Shown one piece after another: positions 24,945 to 33,226 of a stretch of DNA of 33,226 nt. Source of the DNA: an uncultured Halomicronema sp. (lineage in GTDB: Bacteria > Cyanobacteriota > Cyanobacteriia > Phormidesmidales > Phormidesmidaceae); NCBI GenBank assembly GCA_937899725.1, contig CALCCA010000081.1, positions 1 through 33,226 of the forward strand, written 5' to 3'. The notes beneath the pieces are model-generated. The model worked only from the letters and a program-made list of their open reading frames with translations, did no database searches and was not told the DNA's origin. Numbering within the stretch: position 1 is the first letter of the stretch; each line of letters starts with the position of its first letter. A program made the position numbers and the translations under genes.

Positions 24945-25577
24945 ATGAGTACAGCAAACGTATCGCTGCCAATTACGCTGGGCATCACGGGCGCTTCAGG
25001 CTTGATCTACGCCGTCAGAGCGGTGAAATATCTGTTGGAAGCTGAGATTCCCATCGAGCTAGTGGCCACCAAAGCCACCTACCAGGTGTGGAAAGCAGAA
25101 CAGGATATACAAATGCCGGGGGAAGTCGAAGCTCAAGCTAAGTTTTGGCGAGAGCAAGCCGGGGTGCCCCAGCAAGGAACGCTACGCTGTCACCCCTGGA
25201 GCGATGTGGGGGCCAATATCGCCAGCGGTTCATTTAAGACTCAGGGCATGGTGATTATGCCTTGCAGCATGAGTACTGTCGGCAAACTGGCGGCTGGCTT
25301 GAGTTCTGACCTGTTAGAGCGAGCCGCCGACGTGCAGCTCAAGGAAGGTAAACCCCTCGTCTTAGTACCTCGGGAAACGCCGCTGAGCGTCATCCACCTG
25401 CGTAATTTGGTGATACTGGCGGAGGCCGGAGCCCGCATCGTGCCAGCGATTCCGGCTTGGTATCATCAGCCCCAAACCATTTTGGATCTGGTTGATTTTG
25501 TAGTGGCGCGGGCGTTAGATCAGCTGGGTTTGGACTGTGTGCCCCTCAACCGCTGGGAGGGGCCGCAAAATGGCTAA
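24945..25577 (+). CDS. ubiX: Flavin prenyltransferase UbiX
   Basis: A 210-residue enzyme that makes prenylated FMN, the cofactor of UbiD-type decarboxylases used in quinone synthesis. Family signatures are visible: ITLGITGASGLIYAVRA at the FMN-binding N-terminus, MVIMPCSMSTVGKLAAG, LVPRETPLSVIHLRNL and PAIPAWYHQPQTILDLVDF. Length is typical. The frame is open 39 codons upstream into repeat-adjacent sequence, but the ATG at 24945 starts just before the Rossmann-like strand and gives the normal size. No ubiD gene is in the window. It converges with speA across 205 bases in which I see nothing further. Confidence 0.95.
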   Translation: MSTANVSLPITLGITGASGLIYAVRAVKYLLEAEIPIELVATKATYQVWKAEQDIQMPGEVEAQAKFWREQAGVPQQGTLRCHPWSDVGANIASGSFKTQGMVIMPCSMSTVGKLAAGLSSDLLERAADVQLKEGKPLVLVPRETPLSVIHLRNLVILAEAGARIVPAIPAWYHQPQTILDLVDFVVARALDQLGLDCVPLNRWEGPQNG

Positions 25578-25782
25578 CCTCACCTCGCCTTTCGCAACCC
25601 TCCCTAGAGGGGATTGTCGCCTCAACCAGCGGGTCAACGTGCCTGATGTCCTTATCTCGAACTCAGGTTCAGTAGGTGCGTCATCGCTGGACGTGACACA
25701 CCAAAACTCATCGGGGGGTACGTTGGACTAACGTTGCAGCACCCCTACACCGGCCATACCAGCAATGACCTTGTAATCACAC

Positions 25783-27768
25783 TCAATCTGACGACAGATA
25801 GGTGTAGTGGTTAAGGCTGTGCTCGTAATGTTGCAAGAGCAGCTGCGCCTCTTCGATGGTGATGGTGCCGTCTTGCAGAGCGTGCTCAGAGCGGCGACGA
25901 ATGTTTTCGATCAGATCGTCGGAGTCGTATTGCACATAGCTCAAAACCTCCGTCATCGTGTCGCCTTTGACCACATGCTCAATGTGATAGCCCTTCGGCG
26001 TCATGTGAATGTGGACGGTGTTGGTGTCGCCAAAGAGGTTGTGCAGGTTGCCCATAATTTCTTGATAGGCTCCGCCCAAAAATAGGCCCAAATAATAGGG
26101 CTCATGCTCAGTAACCGGATGCAGCTCCAGCACGGGCTTGACGTCTCGCAGATCGATGAACTGGTCAATTTTGCCGTCGCTGTCACAGGTGAGATCGGCC
26201 AAAGTACCGCGATTAACGGGCTCTTCATCTAGTCGATGGATTGGCATGATCGGAAACAGCTGATCGATCGCCCAAGCATCGGGCATTGATTGAAACACCG
26301 ACAGATTGATGTAGTAGATGGAGGCCAAATTTCTGTCAAGGTCTTCTAAATCATCGGGCACATAATCTTCGTGACGCACCAGATCTAAAATGCGGCGGCA
26401 GCAGGCCCAGTAGAGCCGCTCGATCTTTGCCCGTTCGGTCAAGCTCACATAGCCAAAGTTAAACAGGCTGATGGCTTCGTCTTTGAATTGAACGGCGTCG
26501 TGATATGCCTCCTGATAGTTCTTCAGATGTACAGAGTCGTAAGTGTCGTAGAGTTCGCGCAGGAGGGCGTGGTCATCTTCATGCGGCGGTTCAATCGCGG
26601 CCAATCCGGGCTTATCGCTAGTGCCCAAGACATCAAATACCAAAATGGATTGGTGTGAGGCGATCGCCCGACCGCTTTCGCTAATGAGGGTCGGCACCGG
26701 TAGATTGCGAGCGGAACAAGCCTCCTGCACTTCGGCCACCACATCGTTGGCATAGTTTTGAATGCTGTAGTTTTTGGAAGCGTAGAAGTTGGTTTTAGAG
26801 CCGTCATAGTCAATGCCCAAGCCGCCGCCGACATCGAGAAAGCCCATTTTGGCCCCCAAGGCGGACAGTTCGACATAAATTTGGCAGGCTTCCCGTAGGG
26901 CGTCTTTGATGACGCTAATCGCCGATATCTGCGACCCAATGTGAAAGTGCAGTAGCTGCAGGCAATCGAGCATGTCAGCCTGTTTTAACTGCTCGACCGC
27001 ACTCAACAATTCGGGAATCGCCAGACCAAATTTGGCGCGATCGCCCGCTGAGCCCCCCCAACGGCCCACGCCTTTGCTGCTCAATTTGGCGCGCACCCCC
27101 AAAATAGGGCGAATGTGGAGGCGCTGACTTGCCTTAATGACCAACTCCACTTCGTCGGGCTGCTCCAGCACAATAATGGGGGTTTGGCCCAGTCGCTGAC
27201 TGAGCATGGCCGTTTCGATATATTCGCGATCTTTATAGCCGTTGCAGATCAGTAAAGACTCGGGACTGTCCAAGGTCGCAAGGGCGATCAACAACTCCGG
27301 TTTAGAGCCGGCCTCAAGGCCAAACTGATGGGGTCGACCAAACCGCACCAAATCTTCGACTAAATGCCGCTGCTGATTGCACTTGACGGGAAAAACGCCG
27401 CGATAAACGCCGTTGTAGCTGTAGCGGGCGATCGCCTTGGCAAAACAGGCATTCAGCTGCTCAATCCGGTCTTCCAAAATGTCAGAAAAGCGAATTAAGA
27501 TCGGCAGATCCAAATTACGCTTTTTGAGCGACTCTACCAGGTGATAAAGGTCGAGAGAACCACCGCGATCGCCCTTGGGCGACACCGTGATGTGGCCCGC
27601 CGCATTGATTGAAAAATAGGGCTCACCCCACCCTTTGATGCGATAAAGCTCTTCACTCTTTTCGATAGTCCAGTGGGGCGAGGGGGTAGCAGCAACTGCC
27701 TGGTCTGACGTCACCTGCGATCGCAGCGCCTGCAGCACCTGTTCTCTCGACTGCCGGGTCGTTTCCAT
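25783..27768 (-). CDS. speA: Biosynthetic arginine decarboxylase
   Basis: A 661-residue PLP enzyme that converts arginine to agmatine for polyamine synthesis. Fold III decarboxylase features are clear: the PLP lysine K129 in GVFPVKCNQQ, the region ILGVRAKLSSKGVGRWGGS, HFHIGSQI, DVGGGLGIDYDG, and the C-terminal sheet domain with HMTPKGYHIEHVVKGDTMTEVL. Length matches bacterial SpeA. The frame is open a further 128 codons upstream (to 28152), but that stretch is arginine-rich, unlike SpeA, and overlaps the 3' end of the next gene. The ATG at 27768 has AAGGACGAG before it. The gene lies 223 bases downstream of the HEAT-like gene on the same strand. Confidence 0.95.
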   Translation of the reverse strand: METTRQSREQVLQALRSQVTSDQAVAATPSPHWTIEKSEELYRIKGWGEPYFSINAAGHITVSPKGDRGGSLDLYHLVESLKKRNLDLPILIRFSDILEDRIEQLNACFAKAIARYSYNGVYRGVFPVKCNQQRHLVEDLVRFGRPHQFGLEAGSKPELLIALATLDSPESLLICNGYKDREYIETAMLSQRLGQTPIIVLEQPDEVELVIKASQRLHIRPILGVRAKLSSKGVGRWGGSAGDRAKFGLAIPELLSAVEQLKQADMLDCLQLLHFHIGSQISAISVIKDALREACQIYVELSALGAKMGFLDVGGGLGIDYDGSKTNFYASKNYSIQNYANDVVAEVQEACSARNLPVPTLISESGRAIASHQSILVFDVLGTSDKPGLAAIEPPHEDDHALLRELYDTYDSVHLKNYQEAYHDAVQFKDEAISLFNFGYVSLTERAKIERLYWACCRRILDLVRHEDYVPDDLEDLDRNLASIYYINLSVFQSMPDAWAIDQLFPIMPIHRLDEEPVNRGTLADLTCDSDGKIDQFIDLRDVKPVLELHPVTEHEPYYLGLFLGGAYQEIMGNLHNLFGDTNTVHIHMTPKGYHIEHVVKGDTMTEVLSYVQYDSDDLIENIRRRSEHALQDGTITIEEAQLLLQHYEHSLNHYTYLSSD

Positions 27769-27991
27769 ACTGCTCGTCCTTCCCTTCGATACTGGATTGT
27801 TGGCGATAGACAGGCAAAGTATGCCCCTATCCACCATCCCGTTTAGGGTAGCAGGGGTTTTCCCGATTTCACGCGAGAAATTGCCCCCACGGACTCGGTA
27901 GTGGTTTCGCCAACGCCGATCAATCGGACGAACGGCGGTTGCTGCCCACACCGAAGCCGCCAAGAGTGCCTGTTGCCAAGCTTGGCGGCCA

Positions 27992-28942
27992 CTACTTTTT
28001 CTTCTTCTTTTTCTTCGCGGCCGAAGAGTTGCCAAACCCTTGAGAGACGTTTTTTTGAGCGCTTTTAGAGGACTTGGCAATATCGCTAAACTGCGGTGGC
28101 TTAGTCGATGGATAGGCGCTGGGATCAACTGGTAAACCCTGGGACAGCGCATCGGGTTTTTGCTGTCGCTCTAATCTGTCAAGCAACTCTCTCATCTGTT
28201 GCATCTCGGGCGGCATCGCGGCCGTGAGTTCGGCTTCCGTAAAATCGGCTGCGGTTTTGAGCCCTAGTTCGACCTGGGTATAGGCCCAAGTGCCCACATG
28301 AAACTCATCGATCGCCCCTGCTTCATAAGCCGCTTTGATCACGTCTGCCGCTTCAACACCCTTAAGATCCTGCAAACCAGAGATCAAAAAGCTGTTGTTG
28401 TCCTCAGTGTTCTGCGAAAATTTTTGCAAGCTACTTTGCAAAATTGCCACACAGCGATCGCGGGTTTCAGGAAACTTTTTAGGGATTTTAACGAGCCCTT
28501 CAATCAGGGGCAGAATGTAATCCTCAGTAGCTAGATGGGCTTGAACGAGATCTCCCAATGGCTCTAAAGCCGCTGGCCCCAATAACGGACAAATTTCCAT
28601 CAGGTCTTCTATCGCCCAATCAACAGAAGCGGAATTGAGGATCGTCAGCGCTCCGTCTAAAAGCGCCACCGCCTGCAGTTGCCCCAACGTTCGCCAAGCG
28701 TAAACCGGTCCCCAGAGAGCCAGTTCTGGATCGAGGGTCGCTGGCCAGTTGGCGTCTTGCTGCACCTCCTCCGGTTCTAAGTCGAGTAGCGCTTTATCCT
28801 GCATCAGTCGCAGCAACTCTGGAATATGGGCCGACGTCACCCCAAATTCCTGCCCGTAGTCGGGCCAATTCTCAGCCTTTTCGAACTTAGCAGGAGCGTA
28901 ATTGAGCAGGTTAGAAACCGGTGAATCGTAAGTTTGCCACAT
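27992..28942 (-). CDS. HEAT-like repeat protein (DUF1186-like) with poly-lysine tail
   Basis: A 316-residue soluble protein of unknown function. The N-terminal part (about 30-200) is built of paired helices, with FGVTSAHIPELLRLMQD, LALWGPVYAWRTLGQLQAVALL and DWAIEDLMEICPLLGPAALEPL resembling DUF1186/HEAT-type proteins. The C-terminal about 60 residues are low-complexity (Pro, Ser, Lys) and end in seven consecutive lysines, which may bind nucleic acid or the membrane. A TTG nine codons upstream is possible, but the ATG at 28942 is chosen. It is followed on the same strand by speA and preceded 46 bases upstream by the YheT-like hydrolase, suggesting one operon for the latter two. The DUF assignment is tentative. 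Confidence 0.75.
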   Translation of the reverse strand: MWQTYDSPVSNLLNYAPAKFEKAENWPDYGQEFGVTSAHIPELLRLMQDKALLDLEPEEVQQDANWPATLDPELALWGPVYAWRTLGQLQAVALLDGALTILNSASVDWAIEDLMEICPLLGPAALEPLGDLVQAHLATEDYILPLIEGLVKIPKKFPETRDRCVAILQSSLQKFSQNTEDNNSFLISGLQDLKGVEAADVIKAAYEAGAIDEFHVGTWAYTQVELGLKTAADFTEAELTAAMPPEMQQMRELLDRLERQQKPDALSQGLPVDPSAYPSTKPPQFSDIAKSSKSAQKNVSQGFGNSSAAKKKKKKK

Positions 28943-28988
28943 ACCTGATCGTCTCTCAATAGAATCCAAGCGGGCATCTTTTCACCGC

Positions 28989-30023
28989 TTAGGCAGATGC
29001 CTCACACCAGTCTAAAACACGATTCCAAGCCCACCACGGGTCGGGGTCGCCCGCGATCGCCTGACCTTCGGCGCTGCTGATATAGCCAACATGACCGCCA
29101 TGGGGCGTCAGCACTAAATCAATTGCCGGATTACCGGCGCAAGCGGTGCGCAGGTCAGCGACCAAAGTCGGCTCAAACAGCGGATCATCAGCCGCATAAA
29201 GAATCTGTGTCGGCTTGCTTAGATGGGGCAATAGCGGCAGGGGGCTGCTCGCTGAGTAGTAGTCTTCAACGGACTCAAAGCCCAATCGGCCAATCACCAA
29301 CTCTTGGTCAAAGCCCCAAATGCTATTGGCGCGCTCAATGGCGGCGGGATCAAACTGACCGGGGTGATCTTGGTGCAGTTTCCAGGCCAGCTTATTGAGC
29401 TGCTGAGCGATCGCCTTTTCAATGTATTGGCCAAGGGGGTGCGCAGTCAGGTAGCGCAGCGATCGCTCTGAGTCCAAACTCGGACAAATGACCGCACCGC
29501 CGCGAATGTCTTCACTAGCAATGTCAGCGTCGGTGATCGTTTGGGCGGCTTTAACGCCCCACAGCGCCAGTTGTCCCCCCAGCGAATAGCCCGTAAACCA
29601 AAACGGCGCCGGACAGCCCAACACCTTCGACTGAGCGGCAATCTGCACAAAGTCTTCGCCTTCATACAGCCCATCCGAGGTGAGGGTCGGTGACAGCACC
29701 GCCGTCTTGCCATGGGCGCGCCAGTCAAACAGCACGACACCGTAGCCCTGAGCAAACGCTTTGCGGCCCAAAATCTGCAGAAACCACTGATTGTCTAAAT
29801 CGCCTGTGATGCCATAGGTACCAATAATCGTCCCTTTAGCCCGAGGCGGGATCGCGACCAAACCGTAAATGGGGACATCTCCCGCACCAGCAAATACATG
29901 ACTGCGATACTCCGGTTCAGGGTCAGGGGTCTGATTTTGCCACAGCTGACTGGCCACTTTGGCCGTATATACCGTCATTGCCAAACCGGATGCCAGGTAC
30001 CAAGGGGGTAGAAAGGGGGGCAT
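28989..30023 (-). CDS. YheT-like alpha/beta hydrolase
   Basis: A 344-residue predicted hydrolase. The N-terminal MPPFLPPWYLASGLAMTVY has the conserved start of the YheT/EMB8 family. The core includes GTYGITGDLDNQW, DWRAHGKT (strand and loop), the nucleophile elbow GYSLGG, AADDPLFEP (acid) and TPHGGHVGY (catalytic His). The frame continues upstream to a TTG at 30152 with another ATG at 30092, but family proteins begin at or near the PPF-PP motif, so the ATG at 30023 is preferred; none of the candidates has a good Shine-Dalgarno. The substrate is unknown; relatives act on esters or lipids. It is the first of a minus-strand series with the HEAT-like gene and perhaps speA. Confidence 0.85.
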   Translation of the reverse strand: MPPFLPPWYLASGLAMTVYTAKVASQLWQNQTPDPEPEYRSHVFAGAGDVPIYGLVAIPPRAKGTIIGTYGITGDLDNQWFLQILGRKAFAQGYGVVLFDWRAHGKTAVLSPTLTSDGLYEGEDFVQIAAQSKVLGCPAPFWFTGYSLGGQLALWGVKAAQTITDADIASEDIRGGAVICPSLDSERSLRYLTAHPLGQYIEKAIAQQLNKLAWKLHQDHPGQFDPAAIERANSIWGFDQELVIGRLGFESVEDYYSASSPLPLLPHLSKPTQILYAADDPLFEPTLVADLRTACAGNPAIDLVLTPHGGHVGYISSAEGQAIAGDPDPWWAWNRVLDWCEASA

Positions 30024-30169
30024 GTTTAGCTCAAATGAGGATAGGTTCGTTGTTAGTCTCGCATAGCCTTGCCATTTACCCAGGGCAATCATTCCGCTGG
30101 CGGCTGCAAAGTACCCATCCCAGGACGATCGCGCAAACCAGTGCGTGAGCAAGTCTGCCAGCGATCGCG

Positions 30170-30415
30170 TTAACGGTTGCTATCAAGGTCTAGAGATTGG
30201 TAACTATCGGCCAGCTGGTACCAGAGTTTTTTGAGCTTTTGATAGGCGTCATCGGGCGTAATTTTGCCACCGGTTTCTAAACCGCAGACCGTATTGACGC
30301 GGCAGGAAAATTCTTGCAGGTTGGCGTTAAACGCTAGATTCTGCGGCGAAAAATGGCCATAGTAACGGCTGCGAGGCGCTAGAAATTCGTTGTTGTGAGG
30401 ATCTTGAGCGGGCAT
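30170..30415 (-). CDS. Small conserved cyanobacterial protein (DUF7219-like)
   Basis: An 81-residue soluble protein. The segment FLAPRSRYYGHFSPQNLAFNANLQEFSCRVNTVCGLETGGKI followed by DDAYQKLKKLWYQL is a pattern I recall from a short conserved family in cyanobacteria (DUF7219, tentative). Function is unknown. The ATG at 30415 has AGGTG about five bases upstream; the 24-codon upstream extension is not family-like. The stop lies 146 bases upstream of the YheT-like gene. Confidence 0.7.
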   Translation of the reverse strand: MPAQDPHNNEFLAPRSRYYGHFSPQNLAFNANLQEFSCRVNTVCGLETGGKITPDDAYQKLKKLWYQLADSYQSLDLDSNR

Positions 30416-30604
30416 AACACACCTACTGATATCAATACTTTGAGTTAAAAATGAATTACAAAAATGTTCCGGGCGTTTTCGGACCATTTGGAATGATCTA
30501 GACTAATTATTCTAAACCCGACGCCTTAATGTTGTGTTAACCCAGGAAATAACTTCATTACTTCCCTGTCTAGTTAGCCCCGTTGGTAAAGGAGATACCG
30601 GTTA

Positions 30605-31033
30605 ATGACGCGATCGCTTACGCTCACCGCCATCGCTCTCTTGCAAGGATTTATCAGCGTCATGTCGTTGGTATCTGGCATCTGCTTGGTGTTGCTGATG
30701 ACAGGGGCCGCACAGCTCTTTTCTCGAGATCTAACCGGACTGTCTTTGCCGCTTAAAGGCCTCATCGTACTGGGGCTGGCCATTAGTCTCTTGGGGCTAG
30801 TCGTGACTGTGGGGCTATGGCGTCAGCAACGGTGGGGCTGGGTAGGGTCGCTGATCTTTCAAAGCTTGTGCATTGCTAACAACGGCTTAGCATTGCTGGC
30901 AGGTCAGTCAATCACGCTGGGGGTCGGGGTGGCGATCGCGGTCTGCCTCACCCTGATTGCCGCTCTATGCCTACCGACTGTTCGCTCTGTCTTTACACCC
31001 GAGCCAACTGAGATCGATGCCATTACTGGTTGA
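30605..31033 (+). CDS. Four-helix membrane protein of unknown function
   Basis: A 142-residue integral membrane protein with four predicted helices, at about 8-35, 48-72, 79-98 and 102-126. A short acidic C-terminal tail (PEPTEIDAITG) follows. A strong Shine-Dalgarno (AAAGGAGA) lies ten bases before the ATG. I recognise no family. It is alone on the plus strand, flanked by minus-strand genes, so it has its own promoter within the 189 bases upstream. Confidence 0.75.
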   Translation: MTRSLTLTAIALLQGFISVMSLVSGICLVLLMTGAAQLFSRDLTGLSLPLKGLIVLGLAISLLGLVVTVGLWRQQRWGWVGSLIFQSLCIANNGLALLAGQSITLGVGVAIAVCLTLIAALCLPTVRSVFTPEPTEIDAITG

Positions 31034-31443
31034 ACTGACATCGCCATGTCGGCCAACCGCTGAACGGCATCGCGAGACCTATCGCAAGCGGCCCCTTGCT
31101 TCAATGACTGGGGATGGCTGAACGGTTTATCCCAATTCTCTGAAACTGGACTACAGATCTTCCTTTCGACGCCGCTCAAGGAACGTCGGCTGAGCGGCGT
31201 CGTAGGTCCTACGGACCGGATAGGCCAATACGCAGTGTCTCCTACTGGGAGAAAGCCGACTGGTATGTAAAGCTGTAATTTGTAGAACTGGGATTACCTG
31301 ACCAGCCCGTTAATTTCGACTTCCGAACGCTGCATGCCGACTGCTAACCGCTTGCAAATGTTTCAAAGGATGAAAGATGTGTGGTTCAACGAACAAAATA
31401 TCTGCAGACATCGCTAGACATCGCGCTTTTGCTCTGTCGGAGG
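31034..31443. other. Non-coding gap with a strong hairpin
   Basis: No gene is seen in these 410 bases. The hairpin at 31167-31202 and a small GGTCC-TAC-GGACC palindrome directly after it (31205-31217) are the only structure. It separates convergent genes, so the hairpin may act for both directions. Confidence 0.45.
31167..31202. terminator. 12-bp GC-rich hairpin between convergent genes
   Basis: CGACGCCGCTCA (31167-31178) and TGAGCGGCGTCG (31191-31202) form a perfect stem with a 12-base loop. No T-tract follows on either strand. It lies between the plus-strand membrane protein and the minus-strand ABC permease. Confidence 0.4.
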
Positions 31444-32220
31444 TTAGGGACTGGCCGATTCTATTGAATCGGCCACGACAGCAGCTTCTAGCTTTTTCGT
31501 TTTGTTCAAGGGATCCATCCAGCGCTCTAGCAAAATGAATACTTGAGACGACAAGGTATTGAGCACCAGATATACCAGTGCTACCGTAATGTAAATTTCG
31601 AACGCTCGATAGTTTTGCGCCACGATGAGCTGTCCGCGGCGAAAGAGCTCTTCATAGCCAATGACTGCAACCAGACTCGTATCTTTGAGCAGGGTAATAA
31701 ACTCATTGCCCAAAGGCGGAATCATGCGCCGAAAGGCTTGCGGAAAGACAATGTAGCGCATGGTTTGAATCGGACTCAGCCCCAAAGATTCCGACGCTTC
31801 GCGCTGGCCCATCTCGATCGACTGGATCCCCCCCCGGACAATTTCAGCCAAATAAGCGGATGAGTTAAGGCTGAGGGCCAGAATCGCCGCAAAAAATCGA
31901 TTAAACGTAAAGCTGGTGCCGATGCTGTTGGCAAAGGCCGGAACGCCAAAGTAGATCATAAAGATCTGTACAAGCAGCGGCGTCCCGCGAAAAAAGTCGA
32001 TGTAGACCCGACTCGCAATCTTTAACGGTGTGAAATGCGATAGGCGAGCGATGCCCAGCAGCGTGCCCCCGACCAGACCAAAAATTACAGAAACCGCTGT
32101 AAGCTGTAGCGTTGTAATGGCTCCAACCAGCAGCGTGGGCAAAGCATCTAGGGAATATTCTAAAAATTCAGCCACCGCGATCGTACTCCTCACACAAACA
32201 CGCAAATTATTGTTCGCCAT
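31444..32220 (-). CDS. Polar amino-acid ABC transporter permease (HisM/GlnP type)
   Basis: A 258-residue inner-membrane permease. The HisMQ-family features are ALPTLLVGAITTLQLTAVSV, DFFRGTPLLVQIFMIYFG, YLAEIVRGGIQSIE and the EAA loop EASESLGLSPIQTMRYIVFPQAFRRMIPPLGNEF that contacts the ATPase. About five helices are visible. The frame extends to a GTG at 32259; the ATG at 32220 is chosen because the extra residues are not family-like, but neither has a clear Shine-Dalgarno. No solute-binding protein or ATPase gene lies within the window on either side, so it is a solitary permease here; partners may be elsewhere. Confidence 0.88.
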   Translation of the reverse strand: MANNNLRVCVRSTIAVAEFLEYSLDALPTLLVGAITTLQLTAVSVIFGLVGGTLLGIARLSHFTPLKIASRVYIDFFRGTPLLVQIFMIYFGVPAFANSIGTSFTFNRFFAAILALSLNSSAYLAEIVRGGIQSIEMGQREASESLGLSPIQTMRYIVFPQAFRRMIPPLGNEFITLLKDTSLVAVIGYEELFRRGQLIVAQNYRAFEIYITVALVYLVLNTLSSQVFILLERWMDPLNKTKKLEAAVVADSIESASP

Positions 32221-32484
32221 GGTATCAGCGTTGAGGGGCTCAAGCCGTTCGGCCTGCACTTCTTAAGCCAGAGGTGGGCAGTCTAAAGAACAGATTGAAG
32301 ATTAGTCAGGCGACTCTAGATCGAATCCCTGGGCTTGAGAAACCGGTCTGGGCAGTGGGGGCTCTCTGTCCTTGGCTGAACTGACCCGTTCGACATCCAC
32401 TGCTACGGTGATCCGAAATTGACGTTTGGGTCATTGCTTAAGAAGATTTAACTACCGACGCGTCTTAATTGGTTTGGAGCCATC

Positions 32485-32655
32485 ATGACTAACCTAGAAC
32501 CCACCATGACCCCAGAAATCAAGCGACCTAAAGCAGGCTTCAACTCCTATGCTGAGCGACTCAACGGTCGTGCTGCAATGGTCGGGTTTGTCGCTGTCGT
32601 CGCGATCGAATACCTGACTGGCAAAGGCTTTTTGACCTGGCTGGGTTTGACCTAG
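32485..32655 (+). CDS. hli: High-light-inducible protein (one-helix chlorophyll-binding-like)
   Basis: A 56-residue thylakoid protein. A hydrophilic N-terminus is followed by FNSYAERLNGRAAMVGFVAV, which carries the E-x-x-NGRxAMxGF signature of the light-harvesting/ELIP/Scp superfamily, and one helix ending YLTGKGFLTWLGL. Hli proteins bind chlorophyll and carotenoid and protect photosystem II assembly under excess light. GGAG lies five bases before the ATG. No HLR1 repeat was found in the 264 bases upstream, where I see no other gene. Which of the cyanobacterial hli/scp paralogs it corresponds to is undecided. Confidence 0.93.
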   Translation: MTNLEPTMTPEIKRPKAGFNSYAERLNGRAAMVGFVAVVAIEYLTGKGFLTWLGLT

Positions 32656-32820
32656 GCGCGATACGACCGGTGGTGGACATCATGGGAACTGGAACGTCAG
32701 TCTTTCTGCAATCAAACATCAGCTTCTACGCTAAAGTTGTCGGGGTTTGAGAGGCCCAGGTTTAGGAGCAGAGCTTTCTACCCTTTGTCGTTTATTAGTG
32801 ATTTAAGAACGCGATCGCCT

Positions 32821-33102
32821 GTGTTTATCAAATATCTATTTAGACGAGAGCCGGTTGCCAGCACCGTAGTTACTGCGGGCACCGTCAATATCTTTCTCGG
32901 CATGCTCGAAGGCCAAGCACTGCTGGCATTTTTGGGCGTATTAGTCGTCAGTGGCATGTTGGCCGCGCGGGGCTGGCAAAAATTTCAGCGTCCAGTAGAC
33001 TGGCCAGATCAGGCTCCTATCCGCTACTTACCTGACCAAACGGATCAGTCGGCGATGCCCACCATGAAACTTTCTAAGCACCGCGACTCGACGCTCCAGT
33101 AA
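32821..33102 (+). CDS. Small hypothetical membrane protein
   Basis: About 93 residues from a GTG at 32821, with two hydrophobic stretches (VASTVVTAGTVNIFLGM and ALLAFLGVLVVSGMLAA) followed by a polar tail containing RYLPDQTDQSAMPTMKLSKHRD. The frame is open back to a TTG at 32737; the 28 extra residues look unlike a protein N-terminus, and neither start has a good Shine-Dalgarno. I recognise no family. It follows the hli gene by 165 bases on the same strand; a link to photoprotection is only positional. The last 124 bases of the window show nothing further. Confidence 0.6.
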   Translation: MFIKYLFRREPVASTVVTAGTVNIFLGMLEGQALLAFLGVLVVSGMLAARGWQKFQRPVDWPDQAPIRYLPDQTDQSAMPTMKLSKHRDSTLQ

Positions 33103-33226
33103 GCCGGAATCAAATTGGTCTGAGATACCAGTCATGCGGCTTTTGGCAGTAGTCAGAGGTCGAAATTGTCATATAGCAATCCGTAGAAGGGTCAGGTCGA
33201 TTAAAGTGGGTGTGAGTTTGGAGAAC

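Noticed and set aside
27769-28152. N-terminal extension of arginine decarboxylase by 128 residues
   Set aside because: The extension is Arg/Lys-rich, overlaps the downstream end of the neighbouring gene, and SpeA proteins begin near the internal ATG, which has a good Shine-Dalgarno sequence.
32290-32350. Possible tRNA gene (TCGAATCCC string)
   Set aside because: The string resembles a T-loop, but no acceptor, D or anticodon stems can be paired around it.

Overview
The window is a stretch of cyanobacterial chromosome. Direct evidence is the frequent GCGATCGC-type palindromes (HIP1), two short photosynthesis genes (psaM of photosystem I and a one-helix high-light-inducible protein), a Zam-type RNase II/R-family protein, an alpha/beta hydrolase with the cyanobacterial DUF1400 N-terminus, and a PEP-CTERM surface protein. 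The coding style and the PEP-CTERM/DUF4114 protein would suit a filamentous Leptolyngbya-like lineage, but that placement is inference. I saw no rRNA, tRNA, CRISPR array, transposase or phage gene.

Region 1 (1-1880): a minus-strand PEP-CTERM protein with its own terminator and a hairpin-rich leader, then about 750 bases with no gene. Region 2 (1881-17917) is the most interesting part. A TetR repressor is divergent from a plus-strand series: membrane-fusion adaptor, RND pump, P-type cation ATPase, a small unknown protein, a CPA2 cation/proton antiporter, a second small unknown protein, a possible 34-residue linker ORF, a secreted DUF1400 hydrolase, a LysR regulator and a type II NAD(P)H dehydrogenase. 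Palindromes related to TCAAACG-NN-CGTTTGA lie between tetR and the adaptor, and degenerate copies precede the small-protein/antiporter pair and the hydrolase. I infer that one TetR regulator may coordinate export, ion homeostasis and perhaps envelope lipid or ester hydrolysis. A fold-back MITE-like element separates the adaptor from the pump.

Region 3 (17918-25577): glycogen debranching enzyme glgX, minus-strand psaM with terminator and an HLR1-like site, phoU, the Zam/RNase R-family protein (two of four expected metal-binding aspartates replaced), a degenerate direct repeat, and ubiX. These are ordinary core genes.

Region 4 (25578-33226): minus-strand speA (arginine decarboxylase), a HEAT-like protein with a poly-lysine tail, a YheT-like hydrolase and a small conserved cyanobacterial protein; then a plus-strand four-helix membrane protein, a solitary minus-strand amino-acid ABC permease, an hli gene and a small membrane protein.

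Several genes were assigned starts inside longer open frames, because the upstream extension lacked family similarity or overlapped a neighbour, or because a Shine-Dalgarno sequence fitted the internal start better. psaM, hli and the 34-residue ORF are shorter than typical ORF-calling cut-offs and were found by reading the sequence.
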